DNA of 64,000 nt from Paratinospora sagittata (taxonomy: Eukaryota; Streptophyta; Magnoliopsida; Ranunculales; Menispermaceae). Within the stretch, counting starts at the first letter, position 1. Every line of letters begins with the position of its first letter. The position numbers and the translations under genes were made by a program. The notes below the pieces were generated by a model, which saw nothing but the letters and a program-made list of their open reading frames with translations, did not search any database and had not been told where the DNA came from. Below, in pieces: positions 22,925-35,709 of the stretch. Where the stretch lies: contig CM069610.1 in assembly GCA_035771175.1 (NCBI GenBank), positions 24,518,501 to 24,582,500 on the forward strand. The letters are read 5' to 3'.

Positions 22925-23982
22925 CTTCAGGAAAATTTTGGCAAATTGCTGGATAGCCTAATTTTTGTAAAATTAATATTTTGACACTGAAGAACCATTC
23001 AACTAACTCAAAACATATTGTGCAAGATTAAAAAATTTTAAATAATTCAAAACTCATTGAAATTATGATTAAAACCTTTCGAAAAACATTTTTTCAAAAT
23101 GAAATACTATATCGAAGTGATTTTGAAGACTTTGCAGATTTTAGAGTTTTAGTGCTGATATTGATCGAGAGGTTACCCTACACACCAAAGATCAAACTAA
23201 TGCCTTACTTAGGCATGAGATATGTCTTCGCACTTTTAGCTTGATCTTTGTAGACTTCGAAAGCTATTGTTTGATGTCTTCTTGATGCAAGACAATTGAA
23301 GTGTTTTTTTTTGTTGTGTTATCTTACCGAGACCACTTCATATATACTTACAACTTAAAACAATGGATAGCCTCTGCAAATCTAAGCACAAAAGGGATAA
23401 AATGAAGGACTTGCTGATCAACGACGTTATCATCAAGACAGATTGCAATTTTGATTTTATTCGAAGCTTGTTTTGACAAATGCAAGAATCAATACTTTCT
23501 TCTCTTGAAAAACTCTTTGGAAAGCTCAATCTAACTTGCAAAAATCGTGTGTGTTGTATTTTTGAAAATCAGAGAATGAGTGTTTTATAAAATTAGAAGT
23601 TGCGGGTTAAAGGGCAAAAGAGTACAAAATGATTTGAATTCAAAACATTGTTTAATCTAAAGTTGTTTTGGGCGTACGAGACAATGCGAATCATCTAGGT
23701 GTTAGTAGAGAATATTTCAATTAAGATAACCTGGAGAAATTGTATAAGGAATAGAAAAATCGAGCAAGCAGAAGTGCCCACATTTTTCTCGTTAGAAATA
23801 TTAGATTTTTTTCTCAGACGTGGATAGCGTGCTTTTGGCTTGTGTATCATGTTCTCAATTGATAGATAGCTGGCTATAGCAGATCGATATACACAAACCC
23901 GAGAGCTCGAGTTTTACGGACTTTCCGATAGCGTGTTATCGAGGCCTATAACGCGGTATCAACACTGATAGTGCGCTAGTGC
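22925..23982 (-). repeat. Satellite unit M14 with 129-bp cluster deletion (1058 bp)
   Basis: At about 23947-23960 the sequence goes from CGAGGCCTATA straight to ACGCGGTATCAACACTG. Sites D, E, F and G collapse into one hybrid site (ATAACGCGGTAT). The missing length equals the normal D-to-G spacing (129 bp). Confidence 0.93.
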
Positions 23983-25722
23983 CATCAGGAAAATTTTGGC
24001 AAATTGCTGGATAGCCTAATTTTTGTAAAATTAATATTTTGACACTCAAGAACCATTCCATTAACTCAAAACATATTGTATAAGATTAAAAACTTTTAAA
24101 TAATTCAAAACTCATTGAAATTATGATTAAAACCATTCGGAAAACATTTTTTCAAAATGAAATACTATATCGAAGTGATTTTGAAGACTTTGCAGATTTC
24201 AGAGTTTTAGTGCTGAGACTGATCGAGAGGTCACCCTACACACCAAAGATCAAACTAATGCCTTACTTAGGCATGAGATATGTCTTCGCTCTTTTAGCTT
24301 GATCTTTGTAGACTTCGAAAGCTATTGTTTGATGTCTTCTTGATGCAAGACAATTGATGTGTTTTTTTTTGTTGTGTTATCTTACCGAGACCACTTCATA
24401 TATACTTACAACTTAAAACAATGGATAGCCTCTGCAAATCTAAGCACAAAAGGGATAAAATGAAGGACTTGCTGATCAACGACGTTATCATCAAGATAGA
24501 TTCCAATTTTGAATCTATTCGAAGCTTGATTTGACAAATGCAAGAATCAATACTTTCTTCTCTTGAAAAACTCTTTGGAAAGCTCAATCTAACTTGCAAA
24601 AATCGTGTGTGTTGTATTTTTGAAAATCAGAGAATGAGTGTTTTATAAAATTAGAAGTTGCGGGTTAAAAGGTAAGAGAGTACAAAATGATTTGAATTCA
24701 AAACATTGTTTAATCTAAAGTTGTTTTGGGCGTGCGAGACAATGGGAATCATCTAGGTGTTAGTAGAGAATATTTCAATTAAGATAACCTGGAGAAATTG
24801 TATAAGGAATAGAAAAATCGAGCAAGCAGAAGTGCCCACATTTTTCTCGTTAGAAATATTAGATTTTTTTCTCAGACGTGGATAGCGTGCTATTGGGTTG
24901 TGTATCATGTTCTCAATTGACAGATAGCAGGCTATAGCAGATCGATATATACAAACCCGAGAGCACGAGTTTTACGGACTTTCCGATAGCGTGTTTTCGA
25001 GGCCTATAGCGTGCTATTGCCCATTTTACTAAAAATGGAAATATCACGGCAACTGCTTTATAGCGAAGTATCAAAGGGGATAGCGCGCTATAGGCAATTT
25101 TTCAGAAAAACAAATGTTTTATTATAGAACCCTATCAGCATGCTATCAACACTGATAGTGCGCTAGTGCCTTTAGGAAAATTTTGGCAAATTGCTGGATA
25201 GCCTAATTTTTGTAAAATTAATATTTTGACACTCAAGAACCATTCCATTAACTCAAAACATATTGTATAAGATTAAAAACTTTTAAATAATTCAAAACTC
25301 ATTGAAATTATGATTAAAACCTTTCGGAAAACATTTTTTCAAAATGAAATACTATATCGAAGTGATTTTGAAGACTTTGCAGATTTCAGAGTTTTAGTGC
25401 TGAGATTGATCGAGAGGTTACCCTACACACCAAAGATCAAACTAATGCCTTACTTAGGCATGAGATATGTCTTCGCTCTTTTAGCTTGATCTTTGTAGAC
25501 TTCGAAAGCTATTGTTTGATGTCTTCTTGATGCAAGACAATTGAAGTGTTTTTTTTTGTTGTGTTATCTTACCGAGACCACTTCATATATACTTACAACT
25601 TAAAACAATGGATAGCCTCTGCAAATCTAAGCCCAAAAGGGATAAAATGAAGGACTTGCTGATCAACGACGTTATCATCAAGACAGATTGCAATTTTGAT
25701 TCTATTCGAAGCTTGATTTGAC
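23478..25722 (-). repeat. Two-unit tandem duplication, copy 1 (period 2245 bp)
   Basis: Followed immediately by a near-identical copy. By eye I count on the order of ten substitutions over the span. Boundaries are set where shared private variants begin (after GCTTGTTTTGAC/GCTTGATTTGAC) and are approximate. Confidence 0.8.
23983..25169 (-). repeat. Satellite unit M15 (1187 bp)
   Basis: Nearly identical to M17 at a shift of 2245 bp, including private changes GATAGATTCCAATTTTG and AGGTCACCC. Confidence 0.93.
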
Positions 25723-26227
25723 AAATGCAAGAATCAATACTTTCTTCTCTTGAAAAACTCTTTGGAAAGCTCAATCTAACTTGCAAAAATCGTGTGTGTT
25801 GTATTTTTGAAAATCAGAGAATGAGTGTTTTATAAAATTAGAAGTTGCGGGTTAAAGGGCAAAAGAGTACAAAATGATTTGAATTCAAAACATTGTTTAA
25901 TCTAAAGTTGTTTTGGGCGTACGAGACAATGCGAATCATCTAGGTGTTAGTAGAGAATATTTCAATTAAGATAACCTGGAGAAATTGTATAAGGAATAGA
26001 AAAATCGAGCAAGCAGAAGTGCCCACATTTTTCTCGTTAGAAATATTAGATTTTTTTCTCAGACGTGGATAGCGTGCTTTTGGCTTGTGTATCATGTTCT
26101 CAATTGATAGATAGCTGGCTATAGCAGATCGATATACACAAACCCGAGAGCTCGAGTTTTACGGACTTTCCGATAGTGTGTTATCGAGGCCTATAACGCG
26201 GTATCAACACTGATAGTGCGCTAGTGC
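25170..26227 (-). repeat. Satellite unit M16 with 129-bp cluster deletion (1058 bp)
   Basis: Carries the same D-to-G deletion as M14 (joint near 26192-26205), inherited through the 2245-bp duplication. Confidence 0.93.
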
Positions 26228-27967
26228 CATCAGGAAAATTTTGGCAAATTGCTGGATAGCCTAATTTTTGTAAAATTAATATTTTGACACTCAAGAACCA
26301 TTCCATTAACTCAAAACATATTGTATAAGATTAAAAACTTTTAAATAATTCAAAACTCATTGAAATTATGATTAAAACCATTCGGAAAACATTTTTTCAA
26401 AATGAAATACTATATCGAAGTGATTTTGAAGACTTTGCAGATTTCAGAGTTTTAGTGCTGAGACTGATCGAGAGGTCACCCTACACACCAAAGATCAAAC
26501 TAATGCCTTACTTAGGCATGAGATATGTCTTCGCTCTTTTAGCTTGATCTTTGTAGACTTCGAAAGCTATTGTTTGATGTCTTCTTGATGCAAGACAATT
26601 GATGTGTTTTTTTTTGTTGTGTTATCTTACCGAGACCACTTCATATATACTTACAACTTAAAACAATGGATAGCCTCTGCAAATCTAAGCACAAAAGGGA
26701 TAAAATGAAGGACTTGCTGATCAACGACGTTATCATCAAGATAGATTCCAATTTTGAATCTATTCGAAGCTTGATTTGACAAATGCAAGAATCAATACTT
26801 TCTTCTCTTGAAAAACTCTTTGGAAAGCTCAATCTAACTTGCAAAAATCGTGTGTGTTGTATTTTTGAAAATCAGAGAATGAGTGTTTTATAAAATTAGA
26901 AGTTGCGGGTTAAAGGGTAAGAGAGTACAAAATGATTTGAATTCAAAACATTGTTTAATCTAAAGTTGTTTTGGGCGTGCGAGACAATGGGAATCATCTA
27001 GGTGTTAGTAGAGAATATTTCAATTAAGATAACCTGGAGAAATTGTATAAGGAATAGAAAAATCGAGCAAGCAGAAGTGCCCACATTTTTCTCGTTAGAA
27101 ATATTAGATTTTTTTCTCAGACGTGGATAGCGTGCTATTGGGTTGTGTATCATGTTCTCAATTGATAGATAGCAGGCTATAGCAGATCGATATATACAAA
27201 CCCGAGAGCACGAGTTTTACGGACTTTCCGATAGCGTGTTTTCGAGGCCTATAGCGCGCTATTGCCCATTTTACTAAAAATGGAAATATCACAGCAACTG
27301 CTTTATAGCGAAGTATCAAAGGGGATAGCGCGCTATAGGCAATTTTTCAGAAAAACAAATGTTTTATTATAGAACCCTATCAGCGTGCTATCAACACTGA
27401 TAGTTCGCTAGTGCCTTCAGGAAAATTTTGGCAAATTGGTGGATAGCCTAATTTTTGTAAAATTAATATTTTGACACTCAAGAACCATTCCATTAACTCA
27501 AAACATATTGTATAAGATTAAAAACTTTTAAATAATTCAAAACTCATTGAAATTATGATTAAAACCTTTCGGAAAACATTTTTTCAAAATGAAATACTAT
27601 ATCGAAGTGATTTTGAAGACTTTGCAGATTTCAGAGTTTTAGTGCTGAGATTGATCGAGAGGTTACCCTACACACCAAAGATCAAACTAATGCCTTACTT
27701 AGGCATGAGATATGTCTTCGCTCTTTTAGCTTGATCTTTGTAGACTTCGAAAGCTATTGTTTGATGTCTTCTTGATGCAAGACAATTGAAGTGTTTTTTT
27801 TTGTTGTGTTATCTTACCGAGACCACTTCATATATACTTACAACTTAAAACAATGGATAGCCTCTGCAAATCTAAGCCCAAAAGGGATAAAATGAAGGAC
27901 TTGCTGATCAACGACGTTATCATCAAGACAGATTGCAATTTTGATTCTATTCGAAGCTTGATTTGAC
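25723..27967 (-). repeat. Two-unit tandem duplication, copy 2 (period 2245 bp)
   Basis: Second copy of the dimer, containing the deleted unit M16 and M17. The frame translation at 27828-28031 is identical to the one at 25583-25786. Confidence 0.8.
26228..27414 (-). repeat. Satellite unit M17 (1187 bp)
   Basis: Duplicate of M15. The landmark at its right end has one change (TTCGCTAGTGC). Confidence 0.93.
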
Positions 27968-28597
27968 AAATGCAAGAATCAATACTTTCTTCTCTTGAAA
28001 AACTCTTTGGAAAGCTCAATCTAACTTGCAAAAATCGTGTGTGTTGTATTTTTGAAAATTAGAGAATGAGTGTTTTATAAAATTAGAAGTTGCGGGTTAA
28101 AGGGCAAGAGAGTACAAAATGATTTGAATTCAAAACATTGTTTAATCTAAAGTTGTTTTGTGCGAGACAATGGGAATCATCTAGGTGTTAGTAGAGAATA
28201 TTTCAATTAAGATAACCTGGAGAAATTGTATAAGGAATAGAAAAATCGAGCAAGCAGAAGTGCCCACATTTTTCTCGTTAGAAATATTAGATTTTTTTCT
28301 CAGACGTGGATAGCGTGCTATTGGGTTGTGTATCATGTTCTCAATTGACAGATAGCAGGCTATAGCAGATCGATATATACAAACCCGAGAGCACGAGTTT
28401 TACGGACTTTCCGATAGCGTGTTATCGAGGCCTATAGCGCGCTATTGCCCATTTTACTAAAAATGGAAATATCACGGCAACTGCTTTATAGCGAAGTATC
28501 AAAGGGGATAGCGCGCTATAGGCAATTTTTCAGAAAAACAAATGTTTTATTATAGAACCCTATCAGCATGCTATCAACACTGATAGTGCGCTAGTGC
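27415..28597 (-). repeat. Satellite unit M18 (1183 bp)
   Basis: Has a 4-bp deletion turning TTTTGGGCGTGCGAG into TTTTGTGCGAG near 28157. Nearly identical to M19 at a shift of 1183 bp from the middle of the unit. Confidence 0.93.
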
Positions 28598-29780
28598 CTT
28601 TAGGAAAATTTTGGCAAATTGCTCGATAGCCTAATTTTTGTAAAATTAATATTTTGACACTCAAGAACCATTCCATTAACTCAAAACATATTGTATAAGA
28701 TTAAAAACTTTTAAATAATTCAAAACTCATTGAAATTATGATTAAAACCTTTCGGAAAACATTTTTTCAAAATGAAATACTATATCGAAGTGATTTTGAA
28801 GACTTTGCAGATTTCAGAGTTTTAGTGCTGAGATTGATCGAGAGGTTACCCTACACACCAAAGATCAAACTAATGCCTTACTTAGGCATGAGATATGTCT
28901 TCGCTCTTTTAGCTTGATCTTTGTAGACTTCGAAAGCTATTGTTTGATGTCTTCTTGATGCAAGACAATTGAAGTGTTTTTTTTTGTTGTGTTATCTTAC
29001 CGAGACCACTTCATATATACTTACAACTTAAAACAATGGATAGCCTCTGCAAATCTAAGCCCAAAAGGGATAAAATGAAGGACTTGCTGATCAACGACGT
29101 TATCATCAAGACAGATTGCAATTTTGATTCTATTCGAAGCTTGATTTGACAAATGCAAGAATCAATACTTTCTTCTCTTGAAAAACTCTTTGGAAAGCTC
29201 AATCTAACTTGCAAAAATCGTGTGTGTTGTATTTTTGAAAATTAGAGAATGAGTGTTTTATAAAATTAGAAGTTGCGGGTTAAAGGGCAAGTGAGTACAA
29301 AATGATTTGAATTCAAAACATTGTTTAATCTAAAGTTGTTTTGTGCGAGACAATGGGAATCATCTAGGTGTTAGTAGAGAATATTTCAATTAAGATAACC
29401 TGGAGAAATTGTATAAGGAATAGAAAAATCGAGCAAGCAGAAGTGCCCACATTTTTCTCGTTAGAAATATCAGATTTTTTTCTCAGACGTGGATAGCGTG
29501 CTATTGGGTTGTGTATCATGTTCTCAATTGACAGATAGCAGGCTATAGCAGATTGACATACACAAACCCGAGAGCTCGAGTTTTACGGACTTTCCGATAG
29601 CGTGTTATCGAGGCCTATAGCGCGCTATTGCCCATTTTACTAAAAATGGAAAGATCACGGAAACTGCTTTATAGCGAAGTATCAAAGGGGATAGCGCGCT
29701 ATAGGCAATTTTTCAGAAAAACAAATGTTTTATTATAGAACCCTATCAGCGTGCTATCAACACTGATAGTGCGCTAGTGC
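28598..29780 (-). repeat. Satellite unit M19 (1183 bp)
   Basis: Single-unit duplicate of M18 with the same 4-bp deletion (near 29340) plus GGGCAAGTGAG. Both variants recur in M28, nine units away, and in its copy M32. Confidence 0.93.
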
Positions 29781-30967
29781 CTTCAGGAAAATTTTGGCAA
29801 ATTGCTGGATAGCCTAATTTTTGTAAAATTAATATTTTGACACTCAAGAACCATTCCATTAATTCAAAACATATTGTATAAGATTAAAAACTTTTAAATA
29901 ATTCAAAACTCATTGAAATTATGATTAAAACCTTTCGGAAAACATTTTTTCAAAATGAAATACTATATTGAAGTGATTTTGAAGACTTTGGAGATTTCAG
30001 AGTTTTAGTGCTGAGATTGATCGAGAGGTTACCCTACACACCAAAGATCAAACTAATGCCTTACTTAGGCATGAGATATGTCTTCGTTCTTCGAGCTTGA
30101 TCTTTGTAGACTTCGAAAGCTATTGATTGATGTGTTCTTCATGCAAGACAATTGATGTGTTTTTTTTTGTTGTGTTATCTTACCGAGACCACTTCATATA
30201 TACTTACAACTTTAAACAATGGATAGCCTCTGCAAATCTAAGCACAAAAGGGATAAAATGAAGGACTTGCTGATCAACGACGTTATCATCAAGACAGATT
30301 GCAATTTTGATTCTATTCGAAGCTTGTTTTGACAAATGCAAGAATCAAAACTTTCTTCTCTTGAAAAACTCTTTGGAAAGCTCAATCTAACTTGCAAAAA
30401 TCGGGTGTGTTGTATTTTTGAAAATCAGAGAATGAGTGTTTTATAAAATTAGAAGTTGCGGGTTAAAGGGCAAGAGAGTACAAAATGATTTGAATTCAAA
30501 ACATTTTTTAATCTAAAGTTGTTTTGGGCGTGCGAGACAGTGGGAATCATCTAGGTGTTAGTAGAGAATATTTCAATTAAGATAACCTGGAGAAATTGTA
30601 TAAGGAATAGAAAAATCGAGCAAGCAGAAGAGCCCACATTTTTCTCGTTAGAAATATCAGATTTTTTTCTCAGACGTGGATAGCGTGCTATTGGGTTGTG
30701 TATCATGTTCTCAATTGACAGATAGCAGGCTATCGCAGATCGATATACACAAACCCGAGAGCTCGAGTTTTACGGACTTTCCGATAGCGTGTTATCGAGG
30801 CCTATAGCGCGCTATTGCCCATTTTACTAAAAATGGAAAGATCACGGCAACTGCTTTATAGCGAAGTATCAAAGGGGATAGCGCGCTATAGGCAATTTTT
30901 CAGAAAAACAAATGTTTTATTATAGAACCCTATCAGCGTGCTATCAACACTGATAGTGCGCTAGTGC
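29781..30967 (-). repeat. Satellite unit M20 (1187 bp)
   Basis: A TTTAAACAATGG change shortens the recurring - strand frame to 61 codons (30212-30397). The first 2371-bp duplication copy begins in its middle. Confidence 0.93.
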
Positions 30968-32783
30968 CTTCAGGAAAATTTTGGCAAATTGCTGGATAGC
31001 CTAATTTTTGTAAAATTAATATTTTGACACTCAAGAACCATTCCATTAATTCAAAACATATTGTATAAGATTAAAAACTTTTAAATAATTCAAAACTCAT
31101 TGAAATTATGATTAAAACCTTTCGGAAAACATTTTTTCAAAATGAAATACTATATGGAAGTGATTTTGAAGACTTTGCAGATTTCAGAGTTTTAGTGCTG
31201 AGATTGATCGAGAGGTTACCCTACACACCAAAGATCAAACTAATGCCTTACTTAGGCATGAGATATGTCTTCGTTCTTCGAGCTTGATCTTTGTAGACTT
31301 CGAAAGCAATTGATTGATGTGTTCTTGATGCAAGACAATTGATGTGTTCTTTTTTGTTGTGTTATCTTACCGAGACCACATCATATATACTTAAAACTTA
31401 AAACAATGGATAGCCTCTGCAAATCTAAGCACAAAAGGGATAAAATGAAGAACTTGCTGATCAACGACGTTATCATCAAGACAGATTGCAATTTTGATTC
31501 TATTCGAAGCTTGTTTTGACAAATGAAAGAATCAATACTTTATTCTCTTGAAAAACTCTTTGGAAAGCTCAATCTAACGTGCAAAAATCGTGTGTGTTGT
31601 ATTTTTTAAAATCAGAGAATGAGTGTTTTATAAAATTAGAAGTTGCGGGTTAAAGGGCAAGAGAGTACAAATTGATTTGAATTCAAAACATTGTTTAATC
31701 TAAAGTTGTTTTGGGCGTGCGAGACAATGGGAATCATCTAGGTGTTAGTAGAGAGTATTTCAATTAAGATAACCTGGAGAAATTGTATAAGGAATAGAAA
31801 AATCGAGCAAGCAGAAGAGCCCACATTTTTCTCGTTAGAAATATCAGATTTTTTTCTTAGACGTGGATAGCGTGCTATTGGGTTGTGTATCATGTTCTCA
31901 ATTGACAGATAGCAGGCTATAGCAGATCGATATACACAAACCCGAGAGCTCGAGTTTTACGGACTTTCCGATAGCGTGTTATCGAGGCCTATAGCGCGCT
32001 ATTGCCCATTTTACTAAAAATGGAAAGATCACGGCAACTGCTTTATAGCGAAGTATCAAAGGGGATAGCGCTATAGGCAATTTTTCAGAAAAACAAATGT
32101 ATTGTTATAGAACCCTATCAGCGTGCTATCAACACTGATAGTGCGCTAGTGCCTTCAGGAAAATTTTGGCAAATTGCTCGATAGCCTAATTTTTGTAAAA
32201 TTAATATTTTGACACTCAAGAACCATTCCATTAACTCAAAACATATTGTATAAGATTAAAAACTTTTAAATAATTCAAAACTCATTGAAATTATGATTAA
32301 AACCTTTCGGAAAACATTTTTTCAAAATGAAATACTATATTGAAGTGATTTTGAAGACTTTGCAGATTTCAGAGTTTTAGTGCTGAGATTGATCGAAAGG
32401 TTACCCTTCACACCAAAGATCAAACTAATGCCTTACTTAGGCATGAGATATGCCTTCGTTCTTCGAGCTTGATCTTTGTAGACTTCGGAAGCTATTGATT
32501 GATGTGTTCTTGATGCAAGACAATTGATGTGTTCTTTTTTGTTGTGTTATCTTACCGAGACCACTTCATATATACTTACAACTTAAAACAATGGATAGCC
32601 TCTGCAAATCTAAGCACAAAAGGGATAAAATGAAGGACTTGATGATCAACGACGTTATCATCAAGACAGATTGTAATTTTGATTCTATTCGAAGCTTGTT
32701 TTGACAAATGCAAGAATCAATACTTTCTTCTCTTGAAAAACTCTTTGGAAAGCTCAATCTAACTTGCAAAAATCGTGTGTGTG
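30413..32783 (-). repeat. Two-unit tandem duplication, copy 1 (period 2371 bp)
   Basis: Shares every private variant I checked with the next copy: ATATGGAAG, CGAAAGG, GCTCGATAG, CTATCGCAG, ACATCATATA, AGCGCTATAGGC. The only mismatch I found is TGTATTGTTATAG against TGTATTATTATAG. It is the youngest duplication in the window, or an assembly duplicate. Confidence 0.85.
30968..32152 (-). repeat. Satellite unit M21 (1185 bp)
   Basis: Site F has lost one GC pair (GGGGATAGCGCTATAGG near 32065). The recurring frame is closed by a nonsense change (TTTATTCTC near 31540). Confidence 0.93.
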
Positions 32784-33338
32784 TATTTTTGAAAATCAGA
32801 GAATGAGTGTTTTATAAAATTAGAAGTTGCGGGTTAAAGGGCAAGAGAGTACAAAATGATTTGAATTCAAAACATTTTTTAATCTAAAGTTGTTTTGGGC
32901 GTGCGAGACAGTGGGAATCATCTAGGTGTTAGTAGAGAATATTTCAATTAAGATAACCTGGAGAAATTGTATAAGGAATAGAAAAATCGAGCAAGCAGAA
33001 GAGCCCACATTTTTCTCGTTAGAAATATCAGATTTTTTTCTCAGACGTGGATAGCGTGCTATTGGGTTGTGTATCATGTTCTCAATTGACAGATAGCAGG
33101 CTATCGCAGATCGATATACACAAACCCGAGAGCTCGAGTTTTACGGACTTTCCGATAGCGTGTTATCGAGGCCTATAGCGCGCTATTGCCCATTTTACTA
33201 AAAATGGAAAGATCACGGCAACTGCTTTATAGCGAAGTATCAAAGGGGATAGCGCGCTATAGGCAATTTTTCAGAAAAACAAATGTTTTATTATAGAACC
33301 CTATCAGCGTGCTATCAACACTGATAGTGCGCTAGTGC
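32153..33338 (-). repeat. Satellite unit M22 (1186 bp)
   Basis: Private variants (GATGATCAACG, ATTGTAATTTTG, ATATGCCTTCG) recur in M24 and M27. The frame at 32566-32769 is the recurring 67-codon one. Confidence 0.93.
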
Positions 33339-35154
33339 CTTCAGGAAAATTTTGGCAAATTGCTGGATAGCCTAATTTTTGTAAAATTAATATTTTGACA
33401 CTCAAGAACCATTCCATTAATTCAAAACATATTGTATAAGATTAAAAACTTTTAAATAATTCAAAACTCATTGAAATTATGATTAAAACCTTTCGGAAAA
33501 CATTTTTTCAAAATGAAATACTATATGGAAGTGATTTTGAAGACTTTGCAGATTTCAGAGTTTTAGTGCTGAGATTGATCGAGAGGTTACCCTACACACC
33601 AAAGATCAAACTAATGCCTTACTTAGGCATGAGATATGTCTTCGTTCTTCGAGCTTGATCTTTGTAGACTTCGAAAGCAATTGATTGATGTGTTCTTGAT
33701 GCAAGACAATTGATGTGTTCTTTTTTGTTGTGTTATCTTACCGAGACCACATCATATATACTTAAAACTTAAAACAATGGATAGCCTCTGCAAATCTAAG
33801 CACAAAAGGGATAAAATGAAGAACTTGCTGATCAACGACGTTATCATCAAGACAGATTGCAATTTTGATTCTATTCGAAGCTTGTTTTGACAAATGAAAG
33901 AATCAATACTTTATTCTCTTGAAAAACTCTTTGGAAAGCTCAATCTAACGTGCAAAAATCGTGTGTGTTGTATTTTTTAAAATCAGAGAATGAGTGTTTT
34001 ATAAAATTAGAAGTTGCGGGTTAAAGGGCAAGAGAGTACAAATTGATTTGAATTCAAAACATTGTTTAATCTAAAGTTGTTTTGGGCGTGCGAGACAATG
34101 GGAATCATCTAGGTGTTAGTAGAGAGTATTTCAATTAAGATAACCTGGAGAAATTGTATAAGGAATAGAAAAATCGAGCAAGCAGAAGAGCCCACATTTT
34201 TCTCGTTAGAAATATCAGATTTTTTTCTTAGACGTGGATAGCGTGCTATTGGGTTGTGTATCATGTTCTCAATTGACAGATAGCAGGCTATAGCAGATCG
34301 ATATACACAAACCCGAGAGCTCGAGTTTTACGGACTTTCCGATAGCGTGTTATCGAGGCCTATAGCGCGCTATTGCCCATTTTACTAAAAATGGAAAGAT
34401 CACGGCAACTGCTTTATAGCGAAGTATCAAAGGGGATAGCGCTATAGGCAATTTTTCAGAAAAACAAATGTATTATTATAGAACCCTATCAGCGTGCTAT
34501 CAACACTGATAGTGCGCTAGTGCCTTCAGGAAAATTTTGGCAAATTGCTCGATAGCCTAATTTTTGTAAAATTAATATTTTGACACTCAAGAACCATTCC
34601 ATTAACTCAAAACATATTGTATAAGATTAAAAACTTTTAAATAATTCAAAACTCATTGAAATTATGATTAAAACCTTTCGGAAAACATTTTTTCAAAATG
34701 AAATACTATATTGAAGTGATTTTGAAGACTTTGCAGATTTCAGAGTTTTAGTGCTGAGATTGATCGAAAGGTTACCCTTCACACCAAAGATCAAACTAAT
34801 GCCTTACTTAGGCATGAGATATGCCTTCGTTCTTCGAGCTTGATCTTTGTAGACTTCGGAAGCTATTGATTGATGTGTTCTTGATGCAAGACAATTGATG
34901 TGTTCTTTTTTGTTGTGTTATCTTACCGAGACCACTTCATATATACTTACAACTTAAAACAATGGATAGCCTCTGCAAATCTAAGCACAAAAGGGATAAA
35001 ATGAAGGACTTGATGATCAACGACGTTATCATCAAGACAGATTGTAATTTTGATTCTATTCGAAGCTTGTTTTGACAAATGCAAGAATCAATACTTTCTT
35101 CTCTTGAAAAACTCTTTGGAAAGCTCAATCTAACTTGCAAAAATCGTGTGTGTG
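32784..35154 (-). repeat. Two-unit tandem duplication, copy 2 (period 2371 bp)
   Basis: Second copy of the 2371-bp dimer. Beyond 35154 the match drops (ACATTGTTTTATC here against ACATTTTTTAATC after copy 1). Confidence 0.85.
33339..34523 (-). repeat. Satellite unit M23 (1185 bp)
   Basis: Duplicate of M21 with the same nonsense change and the same GC loss in site F (near 34436). Confidence 0.93.
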
Positions 35155-35709
35155 TATTTTTGAAAATCAGAGAATGAGTGTTTTATAAAATTAGAAGTTG
35201 CGGGTTAAAGGGCAAGAGAGTACAAAATGATTTGAATTCAAAACATTGTTTTATCTAAAGTTGTTTTGGGCGTGCGAGACAGTGGGAATCATCTAGGTGT
35301 TAGTAGAGAATATTTCAATTAAGATAACCTGGAGAAATTGTATAAGGAATAGAAAAATCGAGGAAGCAGAAGTGCCCACATTTTTCTCGTTAGAAATATC
35401 AGATTTTTTTCTCAGACGTGGATAGCGTGCTATTGGGTTGTGTATCATGTTCTCAATTGACAGATAGCAGGCTATAGCAGATCGATATACACAAACCCGA
35501 GAGCTCGAGTTTTACGGACTTTCCGATAGCGTGTTATCGAGGCCTATAGCGCGCTATTGCCCATTTTACTAAAAATGGAAAGATCACGGCAACTGCTTTA
35601 TAGCGAAGTATCAAAGGGGATAGCGCGCTATAGGCAATTTTTCAGAAAAACAAATGTTTTATTATAGAACCCTATCAGCGTGCTATCAACACTGATAGTG
35701 CGCTAGTGC
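34524..35709 (-). repeat. Satellite unit M24 (1186 bp)
   Basis: Its first half duplicates M22. The second half, after 35154, diverges. Confidence 0.93.
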
